A stretch of DNA of 6,909 nt. Source: Dictyoglomaceae bacterium (GTDB lineage: Bacteria > Dictyoglomota > Dictyoglomia > Dictyoglomales > Dictyoglomaceae). The DNA is taken from positions 1 through 6,909 of the forward strand of contig JAPYWU010000076.1 in assembly GCA_028276205.1 (NCBI GenBank). Reading direction: 5' to 3'. The notes under the pieces were generated by a model, which was given only the letters and a program-made list of their open reading frames with translations, was not told where the DNA came from and made no database searches. Both the position numbers and the translations under genes were made by a program. Each line of letters opens with the position of its first letter. Positions within the stretch are counted from its first letter, which is position 1. Positions 5,917-6,909 of this stretch are shown here, piece by piece.

Positions 5917-6909
5917 AGTATGGAAGTTGTTGAATATAATAGTGAATTTCTCAAAATTGAATTCGTAACCTCTAAAATAGTGAGATTTCACTTTTCAAAG
6001 GATAGAATTTGGAAGAAAAATTATTCTTTTTGTGTTAACTTGGAAAAGTTTGAGGAAGTTGATTATGAACATAGGGAGGATAATAGGGCTCATTATTTTT
6101 TAACTTCAGATTTAAATATTGTGATATACAAAAATCCAAATAGAATCCAAATATATGATAGGAAAGGTAATTTGATAAACTCTGATTATAGGGATTTAGG
6201 TTACGTAAAGAAAGGAGAAGGTATATATTCATATAAAGAGATAGGAAGAGAGAAAGCTTTTCTTGGATTTGGAGAAAGAATAGGGTCACTTAATAAGAAG
6301 GGTAAAAGAATCATAAACTGGAATACAGATGAGCCAAATCATGAATTTGATAGAGATCCCTTGTATCAATCTCATCCTTTTTTTCTTGCATACTCAAATT
6401 TGAGTTATGGTCTTTTTTATGATAGTACCGCTTTTAGTTATTTTGATATGGGATTTGAAAGTAAAAATTACTATTATTTTTTTACCGAAGATGACGAATT
6501 AGATTATTATTTTATATTTGGACCTTCTCCTAAGGAAGTTATAGAGAATTATACTTATCTTACAGGAAGGTGCTATATGCCTCCTTTATGGTCTCTTGGT
6601 TTACACCAATCCAGATGGAGTTATGATTCAGAGGATAAGGTTTATAAAATTGCTGAATTGTTTAGAAAAAAGAATATTCCATGTGATGCTTTATATTTAG
6701 ATATTGATTATATGGAAGGTTATAGGGTTTTTACAGTTAACAGGAAAAGATTTCCTAATTTTGAAAAGATGATTGAAGATTTAAAAAAATTAGGATTTAA
6801 GGTTGTTATTATTATAGATCCTGGGATCAAAATGGATAAGAAGTATAAGATTTATATTGAAGGATTAAAAGAGGGATTTTTTTGCAAGAAGAAAACAGGT
6901 GAGATTTTT
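5914..6909 (+). CDS. GH31 family glycosidase, probable alpha-glucosidase (partial, 3' end outside the window)
   Basis: The frame stays open for 332 codons to the window edge. It encodes the N-terminal beta-sandwich (about 1-220) and the first strands of the (beta/alpha)8 barrel of a GH31 retaining alpha-glycosidase. Family signatures are GFGERIG at 118-124, NTDEPN at 137-142, DPLYQSHPFF at 148-157, GLFYDS at 166-171, LTGR at 216-219, PPLWSLG at 223-229, HQSRWSY at 231-237, LDIDYM at 262-267 (Asp265 is the conserved -1 subsite residue) and DPGIK at 302-306. The nucleophile motif (WxDMNE) lies beyond the edge. Family members usually have 700-800 residues, so more than half is missing. There is no signal peptide, so it should act in the cytoplasm. 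The NTDEPN and DPLY motifs favour an alpha-glucosidase acting on malto- or isomalto-oligosaccharides over a YicI-type alpha-xylosidase, but substrate cannot be settled from this part. It lies behind a terminator and may be a separate transcription unit. Confidence 0.93.
   Translation, partial: MSMEVVEYNSEFLKIEFVTSKIVRFHFSKDRIWKKNYSFCVNLEKFEEVDYEHREDNRAHYFLTSDLNIVIYKNPNRIQIYDRKGNLINSDYRDLGYVKKGEGIYSYKEIGREKAFLGFGERIGSLNKKGKRIINWNTDEPNHEFDRDPLYQSHPFFLAYSNLSYGLFYDSTAFSYFDMGFESKNYYYFFTEDDELDYYFIFGPSPKEVIENYTYLTGRCYMPPLWSLGLHQSRWSYDSEDKVYKIAELFRKKNIPCDALYLDIDYMEGYRVFTVNRKRFPNFEKMIEDLKKLGFKVVIIIDPGIKMDKKYKIYIEGLKEGFFCKKKTGEIF

Noticed and set aside
6035..6289. - strand open frame opposite the GH31 gene
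   Set aside because: The + strand frame matches GH31 over its whole length, whereas the - strand product is a low-complexity Leu/Tyr/Ser-rich peptide.
5914..6909. GH31 gene as a truncated pseudogene
   Set aside because: The frame is open right up to the last base, so the missing catalytic half is explained by the window edge.
1..6909. CRISPR array, insertion sequence, tRNA/rRNA or phage elements
   Set aside because: No spaced direct repeats, terminal inverted repeats, transposase motifs or structured-RNA patterns were found on either strand.

Overview
The window is AT-rich (about one third G+C by eye), and all genes lie on the + strand with strong AGGAGG-type ribosome binding sites. It encodes cytoplasmic sugar catabolism. 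The second phosphorylase resembles, from memory, the cellobiose phosphorylases of Thermotoga and Clostridium (Acetivibrio) thermocellum, and the aldolase resembles the Thermotoga form. This suggests a thermophilic, saccharolytic anaerobic bacterium. Dictyoglomus is my best guess and Caldicellulosiruptor or Thermoanaerobacter relatives are alternatives; no database search was possible.

Layout: (1) positions 1-52 hold the last codons of an upstream gene. (2) 65-709 is a complete KDPG/KHG aldolase (eda), probably the last gene of that upstream operon, closed by a strong intrinsic terminator at 740-781. (3) 782-917 is a regulatory gap with a near-consensus sigma-A type promoter (803-831) and a leader of about 80 nt. 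(4) 918-3347 and 3364-5799 are two full-length, tandem GH94 glycoside phosphorylases 16 nt apart, clearly one operon. The second is a textbook cellobiose phosphorylase. The first is a divergent paralogue with an intact catalytic core but altered acceptor-site residues, so its substrate is open. (5) A second intrinsic terminator lies at 5826-5867. (6) 5914 to the window end is the N-terminal part of a GH31 family glycosidase, probably an alpha-glucosidase, cut off by the window edge before its nucleophile motif.

How they fit together: the GH94 enzymes would split imported beta-linked disaccharides with phosphate, giving glucose 1-phosphate plus a free acceptor sugar and conserving bond energy. 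GH31 would trim alpha-linked glucosides. The aldolase would feed sugar-acid carbon (uronates, gluconate) into pyruvate and glyceraldehyde 3-phosphate. No signal peptide is visible on any of the complete proteins or on the GH31 N-terminus, so the pathway looks intracellular. No transporter is present in the window.

I see no mobile element, CRISPR array, RNA gene or obviously new system. The item most worth following up is the substrate of the first GH94 enzyme; its position next to eda and a basic residue in its acceptor loop make an aldonic-acid disaccharide such as cellobionate a testable but unproven idea.
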